64,000 bases of DNA. Origin: Paraglaciecola psychrophila 170. GTDB lineage: Bacteria; Pseudomonadota; Gammaproteobacteria; Enterobacterales; Alteromonadaceae. Of the stretch, positions 48,188-58,146 are shown piece by piece; the stretch's first letter is position 1, and each line of letters starts with the position of its first letter. A program made the position numbers and the translations under genes. The notes beneath the pieces are model-generated. The model was not told the DNA's origin and ran no database searches. It saw only the letters and a program-made list of their open reading frames with translations. The DNA is taken from NCBI RefSeq assembly GCF_000347635.1, contig NC_020514.1:4898001-4962000 (forward strand), written 5' to 3'.

Positions 48188-51034
48188 ATGAAATCACTCT
48201 ACTCAATTGGTTTAATGTTATGTTTATTAAGTGCTCTTTGGCACTCAAAAAACATTGCATCAGAGCAAGTAGTGATATCACAACACAACTCCCATATAAA
48301 TTTACTTAGTCAAATTGACTGGTTGATCAAAGAAAAAAGTATGCAGTTGTCAGACATTCAAAATTTACAAGATTGGCAAACTAGCTATATTCCCAATCAA
48401 GTAAGCCAAGATAAAAGCTTGTGGGGGAGGTTCAACATTGTGTTTGATTATCCAGAAGAGGAACAGTATTTTTTGACGGTTGGCAACCCTCAACTGGATT
48501 ATGTAGATGTTTTTTTACTGGATGAAAAAGACCGTATCTTAGGTTCTTATTTAATGGGTGGTAATCGAGATTATTCTAAACGTCCTTTCAAACACAGATT
48601 ATTTATTACCCCAATCAGTGCAGATCAACAAACGGTAACAGTTTTTTTAAGAGTTAACGACGATGGCCCATTGGTTTTCCCTGTAGACCTAGACAAGCAG
48701 TCATCATTGGTCGAAAGAGAACAATTACTGTTAGCAATCATTGGTTTTATTAGTGGTGGCCTTGCTTTACTGGCTTGTTATTTTTTGATTACTTATATCT
48801 TTATGCGCAGCCCCGTACGTTTTTGGTTTGCCCTTTCTAGTGCCGCATTTTTATTGTTGTTTTTAAATACTAAAGGCGTGTTGGGTCAAATCACCGGGAT
48901 CACTGCCTACATATCTAATCTCAGCTGTGCATTGCTTGGATTGTTGTTATTAACGTCAGCAAAAGTTACTTTTGCAATATTAGAAAAAGTCCCAACAGTC
49001 TGGCGCTATGCTTTATATAGCTTTGGATTTATTACTCTGGGTATGGCTTTTTTCTCAAATAGCGCACAGCAAATCACGTTTTCAGCGCTAATGTCGGCTC
49101 TATCAGGATCACTTATCGGTATACTCGCATTTTTCTATCATAAACCCGATAAAAAAATAGCTAACTTGGTTTGTTTGTTGGGGCTAGCCTTTATCGCCAT
49201 AAGTGGCTTTGTCCAGGTAACGTTATTTCTATCTGGCATGCCATTAACGCAAAAAGCCTCTTTGATTTTTACGGTGTTAATCATGATAGGCATTATGTTA
49301 ATCGCACTCGCTATTGAAGCGCATGAGCGGGTATTAACATACCGTCACAACATACAACAACAGTTAGCAATTAAAGATTTACAACACTTTTACGACTTAT
49401 TCAGAAATTCCGCTGAAGGCTTATATACTTCCAGTCTGGACGGTCGACTCATCACTGTTAATCCTGCCATGTGCAGCCTGTTTGGTTATGCAGACGAGAC
49501 TGAGATGTTAAGGGAAGTAAGTAATGCCGATCAGTTTTATGCCAACCCTCAAGATCGCGCAATCATGCTGGGAGAGATACATAAGGGCGGTAAAGTCATT
49601 GGCAAAGAAATAAAAGGTGTGCGTAAAGATGGCAGTGAATTTTGGTTTTCAATCTCAGGGCAAATTAAGCAAGAACACGAGAAACAGTACCTGTTTGGTT
49701 CCATTTCAGATGTAACTGAGCGAAAGCAATCAAATATTAGTTTGGAATATTTGGCGACACACGATTCACTCACGGGGGTCTACAATAGACGTGAATTTGA
49801 ACGTCAACTGCAAAATGGTTTACTTAAAGCGCAAAATCAAAACAGTGATTTAACATTACTTTACATGGACTTAGACCAATTTAAGGTAGTTAACGACACC
49901 TGCGGACACAAAGCGGGCGACTTGTTAATCAAACAACTATCACAAAAACTTGATGCGGTAGTGATGGAAAAAGGTATTTTGGCAAGACTCGGCGGTGATG
50001 AATTTGGTGTATTGCTTGAAGGCGATAATGCACAAATGGCTTACTTACTGGCCAACAAATTACTCAATGCAGTGCAAGAATTTCGTTTCATATGGGAAAA
50101 TCGAATCTTCACTTTAGGTATCAGTATTGGCCAAGTGCCTTGGCAACCGAATATTTATTCGCCAGAGCAATTATTAAGCATGGCTGATTCAGCCTGTTAT
50201 TTAGCCAAAGAGCGTGGCCGTAACCAAATACATACTTATTCAGCTGAAGATGAACACATGCAGCGCTATGAGTCTGAAATGTCTTGGGTGTCACATATTA
50301 ATCATGCTCTGGAAAATGATAGCTTTGAGCTGTATTACCAGCATTATCAAGCGCTGAGTCGACGTGCAGAAGGACATCACTATGAAATATTACTTAGAAT
50401 GCGCGATCAGGAAGGCAAGATTGTCTCTCCCAGCACTTTTTTACCCGCTGCGGAACGTTATAATCTCACTGCACAAATAGACCGTTGGGTAGTTGAGAAT
50501 TACTTTCGCTGGTTGGCGGATAACCCCCAGCATAATGCTGAACTAAGTCGAGTAAGTATTAATTTAAGTGGTCATTCATTAGCAGATAAAGAGCTTAAAC
50601 TATTTGTTTTGAATGCTTTTGAAAAGTACAAAGTCCCTTACAAAAAAGTATGTTTCGAAATTACTGAAAGCATGGCCATTTTAAAGATGGATGAAACCTT
50701 AGAGTTTATTAATACCTTCCACAAATTGGGCTGCTTATTTGCTCTAGATGATTTTGGTAGTGGATTTTCTTCTTATGGCTATTTAAAAAACCTGCCCGTT
50801 GATCAAGTCAAAATAGATGGTAGTTTTGTAAAAGACATACTGGTTGACCCTGTAGATATGGCTATGGTTAACTCAATTAAAGATGTGGCTAAAGCAATGG
50901 GAATGGAGACCGTGGCCGAGTTTGTTGAATCAACTGAAATAATGGTGGAGTTAGGTAAAATGGGTGTTGATTTTGCCCAAGGGTATGGCGTTGCTAAACC
51001 TCATGCACTGGCTGACTTTACTCAGCATAGATAA
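48188..51034 (+). CDS. 7TMR-DISM/PAS/GGDEF/EAL c-di-GMP enzyme
   Basis: This 948-residue inner-membrane protein has an N-terminal signal/helix, a periplasmic 7TMR-DISMED2-like domain (about 25-165) and seven membrane helices (about 175-380). A PAS domain (about 395-515, AEGLYTSSLDGRLITVNPAM) follows. The GGDEF domain (about 525-680) has RLGGDEFGVLLEG intact. The EAL domain (about 690-945) has EILLRM in place of EALLRM, then INLSGHSL, CFEITES and ALDDFGSGFSSYGYL. Diguanylate cyclase activity is likely. The phosphodiesterase is also plausible because the main metal residues remain. The periplasmic domain suggests sensing of a small ligand. Confidence 0.93.
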   Translation: MKSLYSIGLMLCLLSALWHSKNIASEQVVISQHNSHINLLSQIDWLIKEKSMQLSDIQNLQDWQTSYIPNQVSQDKSLWGRFNIVFDYPEEEQYFLTVGNPQLDYVDVFLLDEKDRILGSYLMGGNRDYSKRPFKHRLFITPISADQQTVTVFLRVNDDGPLVFPVDLDKQSSLVEREQLLLAIIGFISGGLALLACYFLITYIFMRSPVRFWFALSSAAFLLLFLNTKGVLGQITGITAYISNLSCALLGLLLLTSAKVTFAILEKVPTVWRYALYSFGFITLGMAFFSNSAQQITFSALMSALSGSLIGILAFFYHKPDKKIANLVCLLGLAFIAISGFVQVTLFLSGMPLTQKASLIFTVLIMIGIMLIALAIEAHERVLTYRHNIQQQLAIKDLQHFYDLFRNSAEGLYTSSLDGRLITVNPAMCSLFGYADETEMLREVSNADQFYANPQDRAIMLGEIHKGGKVIGKEIKGVRKDGSEFWFSISGQIKQEHEKQYLFGSISDVTERKQSNISLEYLATHDSLTGVYNRREFERQLQNGLLKAQNQNSDLTLLYMDLDQFKVVNDTCGHKAGDLLIKQLSQKLDAVVMEKGILARLGGDEFGVLLEGDNAQMAYLLANKLLNAVQEFRFIWENRIFTLGISIGQVPWQPNIYSPEQLLSMADSACYLAKERGRNQIHTYSAEDEHMQRYESEMSWVSHINHALENDSFELYYQHYQALSRRAEGHHYEILLRMRDQEGKIVSPSTFLPAAERYNLTAQIDRWVVENYFRWLADNPQHNAELSRVSINLSGHSLADKELKLFVLNAFEKYKVPYKKVCFEITESMAILKMDETLEFINTFHKLGCLFALDDFGSGFSSYGYLKNLPVDQVKIDGSFVKDILVDPVDMAMVNSIKDVAKAMGMETVAEFVESTEIMVELGKMGVDFAQGYGVAKPHALADFTQHR

Positions 51035-51177
51035 ATGAAAGCTATTGTAAAAGATTGAATCATGCCCATATAGTGAAACATATTATAAATAACGCGCACA
51101 CAAACACTAGTGTTTGTGTGCTAGTAAATGGGCAAATCGCCTGCAACTTCCCTTTAATTAAGTACGTTTTACAAAAT

Positions 51178-51795
51178 ATGAAGCCTAAATTAGACCAATA
51201 TCAATATGTTAGTTCGGCCAAGTTACCCACTCACTGGGGTAAATTTTACATCCATGGTTTTATTGATAATAAGCTAGCGCAAGAACATGTCGCTCTTTCA
51301 TACGGAGAATGGGACCCAGACGATGTGGTACTTATTCGTATTCATTCCGAGTGTTTGACCGGTGATGCATTGTTCAGTTCGCGCTGTGATTGTGGTGCTC
51401 AACTTGAAAAAGCGTTAGAAAATATTGTTCAGCAAGGCAAAGGAGTATTGTTGTATTTGCGTCAGGAAGGCAGGGGCATAGGTTTGCTCAACAAAATTCG
51501 TGCTTATCAATTACAAGATGAAGGTATGGATACTGTCGAAGCAAATGAGCACTTGGGCTTTGATGCTGATATTAGGGATTATGGTATTTGTAAATTGATG
51601 TTAGATAAATTGAATATTAAAAACGTCAACCTCATGACTAACAACCCTAAGAAAAGTTTAGCCCTAACTAATATGGGCATTAACGTGGCGCAACGCACTC
51701 CTATTGATCACGGAATAACCGATGATAATCGAAATTACATTCGTACTAAAACGGAAAAGTTAGGTCATCAGTTCGATAAACATCTTCTCAAATAA
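51178..51795 (+). CDS. ribA: GTP cyclohydrolase II
   Basis: From the ATG at 51178 the protein is 205 residues (E. coli 196). The family begins at YVSSAKLPTHWGKFYIHGF. The zinc site has SECLTGDALFSSRCDCG with three Cys. The substrate loop is RQEGRGIGLLNKIRAYQLQ, and NPKKSLALTNMGI is near the end. It converts GTP to the first riboflavin intermediate. An in-frame TTG at 51055 would add 41 residues without family similarity and is rejected. It follows the GGDEF-EAL gene but lacks other rib genes nearby. Confidence 0.93.
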   Translation: MKPKLDQYQYVSSAKLPTHWGKFYIHGFIDNKLAQEHVALSYGEWDPDDVVLIRIHSECLTGDALFSSRCDCGAQLEKALENIVQQGKGVLLYLRQEGRGIGLLNKIRAYQLQDEGMDTVEANEHLGFDADIRDYGICKLMLDKLNIKNVNLMTNNPKKSLALTNMGINVAQRTPIDHGITDDNRNYIRTKTEKLGHQFDKHLLK

Positions 51796-51916
51796 TGCCC
51801 CGTCAGTGAATATTCAGCCATGGTTAAGGCTGACAGTCGTATAACTCAATCTACCGTCTTAAATGTTGCCTACACCTTTGGGTACACTGGATTTTCGATT
51901 ACGGAAGGAAAGGGTT

Positions 51917-53317
51917 ATGCGAAATCAAACCAAGTACCTATATATCTATTTATACGTTGTATGCTTATTAGTAGGCAATGTCCTGCAGCTTGCTCAAGCG
52001 CAAGAAAAAGTCAGTTCAGAAATATCTGAAGCTGCGATACTTGATCAAGCACAACTCGATCAAATGTTAGCGCCAATTGCCCTTTATCCTGACACTTTAC
52101 TGTCACATATTTTAGTCGCATCAACCTACCCTTTAGAAGTGATCCAAGCCGCTCGTTGGCGCGCAGTTAATACAGACCTAGATGAGCAACAAGCTTTAAA
52201 TGCAGTGGAAGATAAAGGCTGGGATCCTAGTGTCCAAGCCTTGGTGCCGTTTAATGACTTATTACAGAAGCTCAGTGAAGACTTGGACTGGTTACAATCT
52301 TTAGGTAGTGCGTTCTTAGTGAATGAACAGCAGATATTAACAAGTGTCCAAAATTTACGTCAAAAAGCCTATGAGCAAGGTAACTTGACTGCTAATGACT
52401 ATGTCAATATACAACAAGAACAAGGTGAAATAGTCATAGAAACCGTGCGTAAAGAAGTAGTCTATGTACCCTACTATGATACGCGCGTTGTTTATGGAAA
52501 TTGGTGGTGGCAAGACCATCAGCCATACTATTGGCACAGACCCAGTCACAGCATTTTTAATGCTGGTTTGTATTGGAGCACAGGGGTTTACATTCGCCCC
52601 AGTTTTTATTTTGGTGGCTTTCATTGGCGTAATCGTCATGTAGTCGCTAACTATCACTACCGCAGTCATTCAGACAGATACTGGTCAAATAATCACAATA
52701 ATCGTCAAGTGGTTCGAGTTAAAGAATACCCTCGCTGGAACCATAACCAACAACATAGACGGGGTGCACAATATCGAGTTAACGGTCAACGTATTGTGCG
52801 TAACATTAGTGGTGGCAGTAAAAATAAAGTTTACCATCAGATTGATAAACAAAGAGTTTTGAACATTAACAGCTATTCGAATAAACAGAGTAAAAACACT
52901 GCTAAACGTTTCAAACAAGCCCTAAGTAAGCAACAGTCTGTTGATCATACAAAAACGCTTAGGTCGAATAAACAGTCGAGAAACAAACAACGGGGTTTAA
53001 TTCAAAAACAAGCTCAAAAACAAAGTCAAAGTGGAAGCCAACAGAGGCAAAAGCAAAGCAATCATTATCGACCTAAAAAAACAGATAGGGCAGATACACC
53101 GAAAATGAACATCGGAAAATCACAAAGATCCCCATCGTTAGAAGTGCGAAACAACAAAGTAAGGCACTTTACAGCCGACCCTCAAAATAAAACCCGTACT
53201 TACATATCGAAAAACAACAGCAGTCCTAAAAGTAGTAACGATCGGGCTAGTTCACATAAGCAAAACAAGTCCAGACCAATAAAAGTTTCGCGTCAAAATA
53301 AGATTAAACAAAGATAA
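51917..53317 (+). CDS. DUF3300-family secreted protein with basic low-complexity tail
   Basis: From the ATG at 51917, preceded by GGAAAGG, the protein is 466 residues. A signal peptide (YLYVVCLLVGNVLQLAQAQ) leads to a DUF3300 domain (about 30-240) with LDQMLAPIALYPDTLLSHIL and VIQAARW. A WWWQDHQPYYWH-like aromatic stretch follows. The last 200 residues are Gln/Asn/Lys/Arg/Ser-rich and strongly basic. The function is unknown. The in-frame start at 51863 would disrupt the signal and is rejected. Confidence 0.85.
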   Translation: MRNQTKYLYIYLYVVCLLVGNVLQLAQAQEKVSSEISEAAILDQAQLDQMLAPIALYPDTLLSHILVASTYPLEVIQAARWRAVNTDLDEQQALNAVEDKGWDPSVQALVPFNDLLQKLSEDLDWLQSLGSAFLVNEQQILTSVQNLRQKAYEQGNLTANDYVNIQQEQGEIVIETVRKEVVYVPYYDTRVVYGNWWWQDHQPYYWHRPSHSIFNAGLYWSTGVYIRPSFYFGGFHWRNRHVVANYHYRSHSDRYWSNNHNNRQVVRVKEYPRWNHNQQHRRGAQYRVNGQRIVRNISGGSKNKVYHQIDKQRVLNINSYSNKQSKNTAKRFKQALSKQQSVDHTKTLRSNKQSRNKQRGLIQKQAQKQSQSGSQQRQKQSNHYRPKKTDRADTPKMNIGKSQRSPSLEVRNNKVRHFTADPQNKTRTYISKNNSSPKSSNDRASSHKQNKSRPIKVSRQNKIKQR

Positions 53318-53341
53318 CTCACTGTTGAAAACAATAATCTG

Positions 53342-53388
53342 CTCACGTTATTATTCTTAAAGTATAAAATAATAATGTGAGTTTTTTT
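53342..53388 (+). terminator. Strong rho-independent terminator after the DUF3300 gene
   Basis: CTCACGTTATTATT (53342-53355) pairs with AATAATAATGTGAG (53368-53381), 13 of 14 positions, and is followed by T7. It also overlaps the first codon of the truncated GNAT gene. Confidence 0.9.
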
Positions 53389-53692
53389 GAGAATACAAAT
53401 AGATGACTTAGCCCACCCCAAGGTAGCAGTGCTGTTGCAACAACATTTAGACGATATGTATGCCACCCCGCCAGCAGAAAGTGTACATGCATTGGATTTA
53501 GAAACGCTTCGTAAACCGGATATCACGTTCTGGACAGCTTGGCAGCAACAAGAGCTATTAGGCTGTGGAGCATTGAAAAGCCTAAGCACTCAACATGCTG
53601 AAATTAAATCCATGCGCACCGACCGAAAGTATTTACGTAAAGGGGTCGCCGCTCGGACACTTGAACACGATGCTGTAACGAATTTTGTGTAA
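53387..53692 (+). pseudogene. GNAT N-acetyltransferase, truncated by an IS256-family element
   Basis: The frame from a TTG at 53387 begins MRIQIDDLAHPKVAVLLQQHLD and carries VHALDLETLRKPDITFW and GCGALKSL. It runs into IKSMRTDRKYLRKGVAARTLEH, the acetyl-CoA loop, a common GNAT family. The coding similarity stops at about 53668, where the terminal inverted repeat of an IS begins, and the frame ends 8 codons into the IS. The missing C-terminal third is not found on the far side of the element. It is therefore a broken gene. Confidence 0.82.
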
Positions 53693-54982
53693 CTGCTTAT
53701 CATAAATTACTCTATTGAGAGTTAAGGATAGGCAGATGCAAATGAACAGAAAAGAACTTGAAGCTTTCGCTAAAGAAGCGGCCAAAGGCATTAAAACCCC
53801 AGAAGACTTAAATGATTTCAGCCGAATGCTAAGAAAATAACCGTTGAGGCTACATTAAACGCTGAGATGGAAGAGCATTGAGGCTACCAGAAGCATGCTA
53901 AGTCAGTAGTAAAGAATAGTCGTAACGGCAGGACGTCTAAACGGATAAAAACGGAAGATGGTGAGTTCGACCTCGACACACCACGTTATCGTGATGGCTC
54001 TTTTGAGCCTAAATTGGTCAAAAAGAATCAGTCTCGATTTACGTCCATGGATGAAAAAATCCTTTGGCTATATGCGCAAGGCATGAGCACACGTGAAATC
54101 GTACAAGCCTTTGATGAATAGTTCGGGGCAGACATCTCACCCACGCTTATATCAAGAGTGACGAACGCCGTCATCGACAAAGTCGTTGAATGGCAATCAC
54201 GACCGCTCGACCCCATTTATCCGATTATTTATCTCGATTGTCTTGTGGTGAAAATTCGCCAAAATAAGCGTGTTATCAATAAATCCATCTTCCTTGCGCT
54301 TGGTATTAATATCGAAGGCCACAAAAAGCTAATGGGCATGTGGGTAGCCGAGAACGAAGGCGCTAAGTCCTGGTTGAGTGTGCTGACGGAGCTGCAACAT
54401 CGGGGTGTAGAAGACATCCTAATTGCCTGCGTAGATGGCCTCAAAGGCTTTCCTGACGCGATTAATGCAGTGTTTCCACAAACCAATGTGCAACTGTGTA
54501 TCGTGCACATGGTGCGTAACTCACTTAAATACGTTTTTTGGAAAGACTACAAGGCTGTGACGACTGATTTAAAGCGTGTGTATCGTTCAAGTACAGAGGA
54601 AGAAGCCTTACTTGAACTAGAGCGTTTTAGCGACACCTGGGACGAGCAATATCCGCAGATTAGTAAGTCATGGCGAACACACTGGCAGAACTTAAATACT
54701 ATCTTTAATTATCCTGCGGACATCCGAAAAGCGATATATACGACCAACGCCATTGAGTCTCTCAACAGCGTTATCTGCAAGGCACTTAAGAAACGAAAGA
54801 TATTTCCAAGCGACGATCCAGCTAAGAAAATGGTGTACTTAGCCATCACCGAAGCATCAAAAAAATGGTCTATGCCAGTTCATAACTGGCGGCAGGCGAT
54901 GGTTCGCTTTATTATCGAGTTCGGGGACCGCCTCGAGAAACATCTTAAATAATGGCAGTTACACAGAATCTGTTACAGGCTC
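53669..54982 (+). mobile_element. Decayed IS256-family insertion sequence
   Basis: The 1314-bp element has imperfect terminal inverted repeats: left GATGCTGTAACGAATTTTGT..., right (reverse complement) GAGCCTGTAACAGATTCTGT.... About 23 of 28 positions agree, and both continue GTGTAACTGC. One transposase-like region fills the inside. The 8 bp on each side (TTGAACAC and AAATGTAG) do not match, so no target duplication is seen. That suggests a deletion or rearrangement after insertion. The size is typical of IS256 elements. Confidence 0.85.
53736..54952 (+). pseudogene. IS256-family transposase, one frameshift and two stops
   Basis: The N-terminus (MQMNRKELEAFAKEAAKGI then KTPEDLNDFSRMLRK) reaches an early TAA at 53837, because AGAAAATAACC seems to lack one A. 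The restored frame (ITVEATLNAEMEEH) hits TGA at 53878 in EEH-stop-GY and TAG at 54118 in FDE-stop-FGAD. The rest is open from there to 54952. It has the DDE residues in IYLDCLVVKIRQ, CVDGLKGFPDAI and TTNAIESLNSVI. It is a mutator-type transposase that cannot be made whole. The substitutions to stop show real decay, not only run-length errors. Confidence 0.88.
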
Positions 54983-55060
54983 AAATGTAGCGGAATATTA
55001 ATTGAAATATGCAGTGCAAATGACTCAATAGATAAAAATGTACAACTAATCTCGGTGGCG

Positions 55061-55356
55061 TTACTTCAGTACTTGATCATACTACACCTCTGGAAACGGT
55101 TCATAAAAGCGGTGTAATAAAGCACTCCATTATTGATAACCCGCAGATTCTCGAAAGCTTATAGTGTGCTCCTCTAACGTTTGCCAATTGACCAACAAAA
55201 GGTAGCGACTTTCGGTTTCAATATTCTTTTTTAACTTATGGCTAGTGTCTGTTGAGTTTTCATATAGCCGGGCATAGATGAAATAATTTATTGCGGCTGT
55301 GAAAACACTTGTAGTGTTTCAGTAATAACATCCAACACTGCTGTTTCAAATATCAT
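55061..55356 (-). pseudogene. Antibiotic-biosynthesis-monooxygenase (ABM) family remnant
   Basis: Reading the minus strand from an ATG at 55356 gives MIFETAVLDVITETLQVFSQPQ then a stop. In a second frame it continues KKNIETESRYLLLVNWQTLEEH with TISFRESAGYQ, a TAA, then WSALLHRFYEPFPEV, a TAG, and YDQVLK. This follows the layout of a roughly 100-residue ABM protein, with a frameshift and at least two premature stops. Intact members are small ferredoxin-like dimers that oxidise quinone-like substrates. It lies between the dead IS and a DUF2937 gene, and its ATG overlaps the 3' end of that gene by 4 bp. Confidence 0.78.
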
Positions 55357-55877
55357 GCACTTAACTTCTTATGTCTTTTATTGAGCCTTGATAAATATCC
55401 AATACCGTAAAAGAGTAAATCGAAAAAGCTAGCGATTAAAAGCCCACTGATCAAGCCCCATATCAAAGCTTGTGGGTCAATGAGTATCATGTAACTGTAG
55501 TGTTCTAATGTTTGTTGAAAAACCTTGTTATCCGCAAAAAACAACACATGTGCTGTTCTCATTAAGGCAGATTGCTCAAGTGCTAATTTTTCTGATTTAA
55601 GATAAGTCACACGGTCTGAAATGAACAGAATACTAGTCGCGTCGTTTTTAAATACTGGATCGTCGCTACTTTTATAGTGGCTGATTAAGTTTTTAATATT
55701 ACCTTTAAAATAAAGATCTGCGGTTTGTTGAAAACCCGCAAAAACATCTACAGCTTCGGTGAGTTGTGCATCAATTCTCTTGGCATACTGGTCTACTACA
55801 GCAGGGATTTGAATACCTATTAGCAAACCGCCACAAAATAGTATAATACGTAAATAGTCTGCACAGAACTTTATCAT
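55353..55877 (-). CDS. DUF2937-family membrane protein
   Basis: This 174-residue protein has an N-terminal helix (about 8-30) and a C-terminal helix (about 138-160, LIWGLISGLLIASFFDLLFYG) around a helical middle (YAKRIDAQLTEAVDVFAGFQ). The layout and length match DUF2937, whose function is unknown. The last bases overlap the start of the dead ABM remnant, so the two probably once formed an operon. Confidence 0.75.
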   Translation of the reverse strand: MIKFCADYLRIILFCGGLLIGIQIPAVVDQYAKRIDAQLTEAVDVFAGFQQTADLYFKGNIKNLISHYKSSDDPVFKNDATSILFISDRVTYLKSEKLALEQSALMRTAHVLFFADNKVFQQTLEHYSYMILIDPQALIWGLISGLLIASFFDLLFYGIGYLSRLNKRHKKLSA

Positions 55878-55978
55878 TTATATACTCATTAACGGTTAAT
55901 CATACCTTTGACACATTGAATAGACTTGATGCAAAGTTGATGTGCTTCTATAGTAGGCATAAATTTTGGGTTGGGGAT

Positions 55979-56362
55979 ATGTGTTTGTTAAAATTAAGAT
56001 TTAAAGTGTTTGCGATGTTTGTAATAACGTCTGACGGATTGTTACACGCAGAAGAACTGCAAATTGAAGCAAACAGCAGTGTGCAAAGTTGCCCACAAGA
56101 CTTCCATACCCTACCCTTATATCCAAATGCCAAATTTTGCCAGTTGTTTAACGAAGAGTTGCCTGCAAGTATGTCTTATTTTGCGAGCAGCGATCAGCAA
56201 AGCGCCAAAGATTTTTACATCAGCCAACTAGGCCAAGCCGATGATGAAAAAATGCTTAAAGGCCGTATTGTGTTACAATATTCAAATGGACGGAAAGTAG
56301 TAGTCATATCTAAAGACGGCGAAGGTAGTCAGGTAGATATCCTTATAAAATCAGCTGGTTAA
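55979..56362 (+). CDS. Small secreted protein of unknown function
   Basis: From the ATG at 55979 (GGGG lies just upstream) the protein is 127 residues. A signal-like N-terminus (MCLLKLRFKVFAMFVITSDG) is followed by HAEELQIEANSS, a Cys pair (SCPQDFHTLPLYPNAKFCQ) and a hydrophilic domain ending VVVISKDGEGSQVDILIKSAG. An in-frame start at 55916 would lengthen it by 21 residues and hide the signal. I do not recognise the family. A disulfide between the two Cys is plausible in the periplasm. Confidence 0.6.
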   Translation: MCLLKLRFKVFAMFVITSDGLLHAEELQIEANSSVQSCPQDFHTLPLYPNAKFCQLFNEELPASMSYFASSDQQSAKDFYISQLGQADDEKMLKGRIVLQYSNGRKVVVISKDGEGSQVDILIKSAG

Positions 56363-56494
56363 GTGCAATATAAAACGATTCTAGCGCCCAAAATTTAAAA
56401 ATCTCCTCTTAATCCCGCCATTGGCACTTTCTTTGCTTACTCAGGAAAAGACTAACACCTAGTCAATTTTCTGACATTGGCTTTTGGAGATATT

Positions 56495-57115
56495 ATGGAA
56501 CTAGCAATTGTATTGATGATGTTACTGATCATCGTGGCTGTAGGCGCTATGAAATTATATGAACCGGGTTTGGCATTTCCTTTCAAAAAGAAAAGCAATT
56601 TATTCACACCCGTTGAGCGTACGTTTTTAGGACTTATCGAAGAAGCGGTAGGAAATGAATTTCGTATTTTATGCAGAGTTAAGATGAGCGACATATTAAC
56701 TATCCATCAAAATACAGATAAAAAAACCAGCAAAAATGCGTTTTCCCGAGCAGCCAGCAAACATCTTGATTTTGTACTTTGCTCCAAGGCAGACATGTCG
56801 CCTATTATTGCTATTGATTTAGTTCATAACAGCGGCAAAGATGGTTATAAAAGCCAGCGTGACTTCTATGTAAGTGGGGCACTTGATGCCGCACATATAC
56901 CTCATGTTAGGATAAAAGTACGCTCTGGCTACAAAGCACATGATATTAGAGAGTGTATCCAAGCTAAGTTACCAAAACCTAAGGTTAAGCAACTATCCGC
57001 GCCTACGCCTCAAAGTGGTGGAAAGTTAATGCCGGCGTTTGCCAGACAGTCCAAGCCCACGAGACCCATTCAAACTAATAAAACGGTAACCAGTCGCCCT
57101 GTCGCTGCGGCGTAA
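56495..57115 (+). CDS. DUF2726-domain membrane-anchored protein
   Basis: From the ATG at 56495, preceded by GGAG, the protein is 206 residues. A single N-terminal helix (MELAIVLMMLLIIVAVGAM) is followed by a DUF2726 domain (about 35-155), with LFTPVERTFLGLIEEAVG, LDFVLCSKADMSPIIAIDLVHNS and AHIPHVRIKVRSGY. DUF2726 has a restriction-endonuclease-like core (here an FVLC-x10-AIDL pattern). The C-terminal 50 residues are Pro/Lys/Thr-rich. A nucleic-acid role is possible but unproven. Confidence 0.8.
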   Translation: MELAIVLMMLLIIVAVGAMKLYEPGLAFPFKKKSNLFTPVERTFLGLIEEAVGNEFRILCRVKMSDILTIHQNTDKKTSKNAFSRAASKHLDFVLCSKADMSPIIAIDLVHNSGKDGYKSQRDFYVSGALDAAHIPHVRIKVRSGYKAHDIRECIQAKLPKPKVKQLSAPTPQSGGKLMPAFARQSKPTRPIQTNKTVTSRPVAAA

Positions 57116-57138
57116 TAACCAATGTATATTCCTTAAAT

Positions 57139-57179
57139 ATAAAAAGCCCCTAAGAGGTATCATCTAAGGGGCTTTTTAT
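57139..57179. terminator. Bidirectional terminator between the DUF2726 gene and mdh
   Basis: AAAAAGCCCC (57141-57150) pairs with GGGGCTTTTT (57168-57177), with further partial pairing inside. It lies between convergent genes and has A/T runs on both sides. Confidence 0.9.
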
Positions 57180-57210
57180 TAGCGTTTATTTATAAGCGCT
57201 TCAATAAAAC

Positions 57211-58146
57211 CTAACCTGTAACGAATTTAACACCCATAGCGATATCGCTACGTAAGCCTTCTAACATGGCATTTTTGGCATTTTCTTCAAATTCACTCAA
57301 CTCGCCGTAAGAAAGAATTTCTTCTACGCCGTTTTTACCTAACCGTACTGGATGGGCAAAGAATTCAGCATCATCACTATTGGTTTCAACATACGTGTAT
57401 TCTACTACGTTTTCTCCGCGCATCGCATCTACCAAAGATAGGCAGAATCTTGCAGCAGCATGACCCATAGATAATGTAGCTGATCCGCCGCCCGCTTTTG
57501 CTTCAACAACTTCAGTGCCCGCATTTTGGATGCGAGTAGTCAAACTTGCTACTTCTTCATCCGTAAAGTCTACACCTTGAACTTGTGATAGAAGAGGCAA
57601 AATAGTGGTGCCAGAGTGACCGCCAATAACTGGAACATGCACATTAGCCGGGTTTAGTCCTTTTAAATTACCGACGAAAGTTTCTGAACGGATAACATCT
57701 AAAGTCGTCACACCAAACAATTTGTTTTTGTTGTAAACACCTTTAGCTTTTAACGCTTCAGCTGCAATAGCAACCGTTGTATTCACTGGGTTAGTAATGA
57801 TACAAGTACACGCTTCTGGACAGTTGTCAGCAATAGCATCAACTAAATTTCTAACAATACCAGCATTGATATTAAACAAATCAGAGCGGTCCATACCTGG
57901 CTTACGAGGCACGCCCGCTGGGATTAGCACAATGTCACAACCGGTTAAGGCGTCAGCTAAATCATCTTTTCCATAACCTTGTACTTTAACATCAGTAGGG
58001 ATGTGGCTTAAATCGACCGCTACGCCAGGAACCACTGGAGCAACATCATACAAAGATAGCTCAGAACCTGCTGGCAATTGAACTTTTAATAATAGTGATA
58101 ACGCTTGGCCGATACCACCGGCTGCACCTAATACGGCTATTTTCAT
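57211..58146 (-). CDS. mdh: Malate dehydrogenase
   Basis: This 311-residue protein has the length of E. coli Mdh. The NAD loop is [19 protein letters not shown] at residue 2. Active-site features are [17 protein letters not shown] (substrate loop), [14 protein letters not shown] and [14 protein letters not shown] with the catalytic His. It interconverts malate and oxaloacetate in the TCA cycle. AGGAGAG precedes the ATG. It diverges from argR, an order conserved across gammaproteobacteria. Confidence 0.98.
   Translation of the reverse strand: MKIAVLGAAGGIGQALSLLLKVQLPAGSELSLYDVAPVVPGVAVDLSHIPTDVKVQGYGKDDLADALTGCDIVLIPAGVPRKPGMDRSDLFNINAGIVRNLVDAIADNCPEACTCIITNPVNTTVAIAAEALKAKGVYNKNKLFGVTTLDVIRSETFVGNLKGLNPANVHVPVIGGHSGTTILPLLSQVQGVDFTDEEVASLTTRIQNAGTEVVEAKAGGGSATLSMGHAAARFCLSLVDAMRGENVVEYTYVETNSDDAEFFAHPVRLGKNGVEEILSYGELSEFEENAKNAMLEGLRSDIAMGVKFVTG

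Noticed and set aside
51055-51177. In-frame 41-residue extension of RibA
   Set aside because: It has no similarity to the family, starts with TTG and lacks a ribosome-binding site.
53661-54990. 8-bp target duplication around the IS256 element
   Set aside because: The flanking octamers TTGAACAC and AAATGTAG differ.
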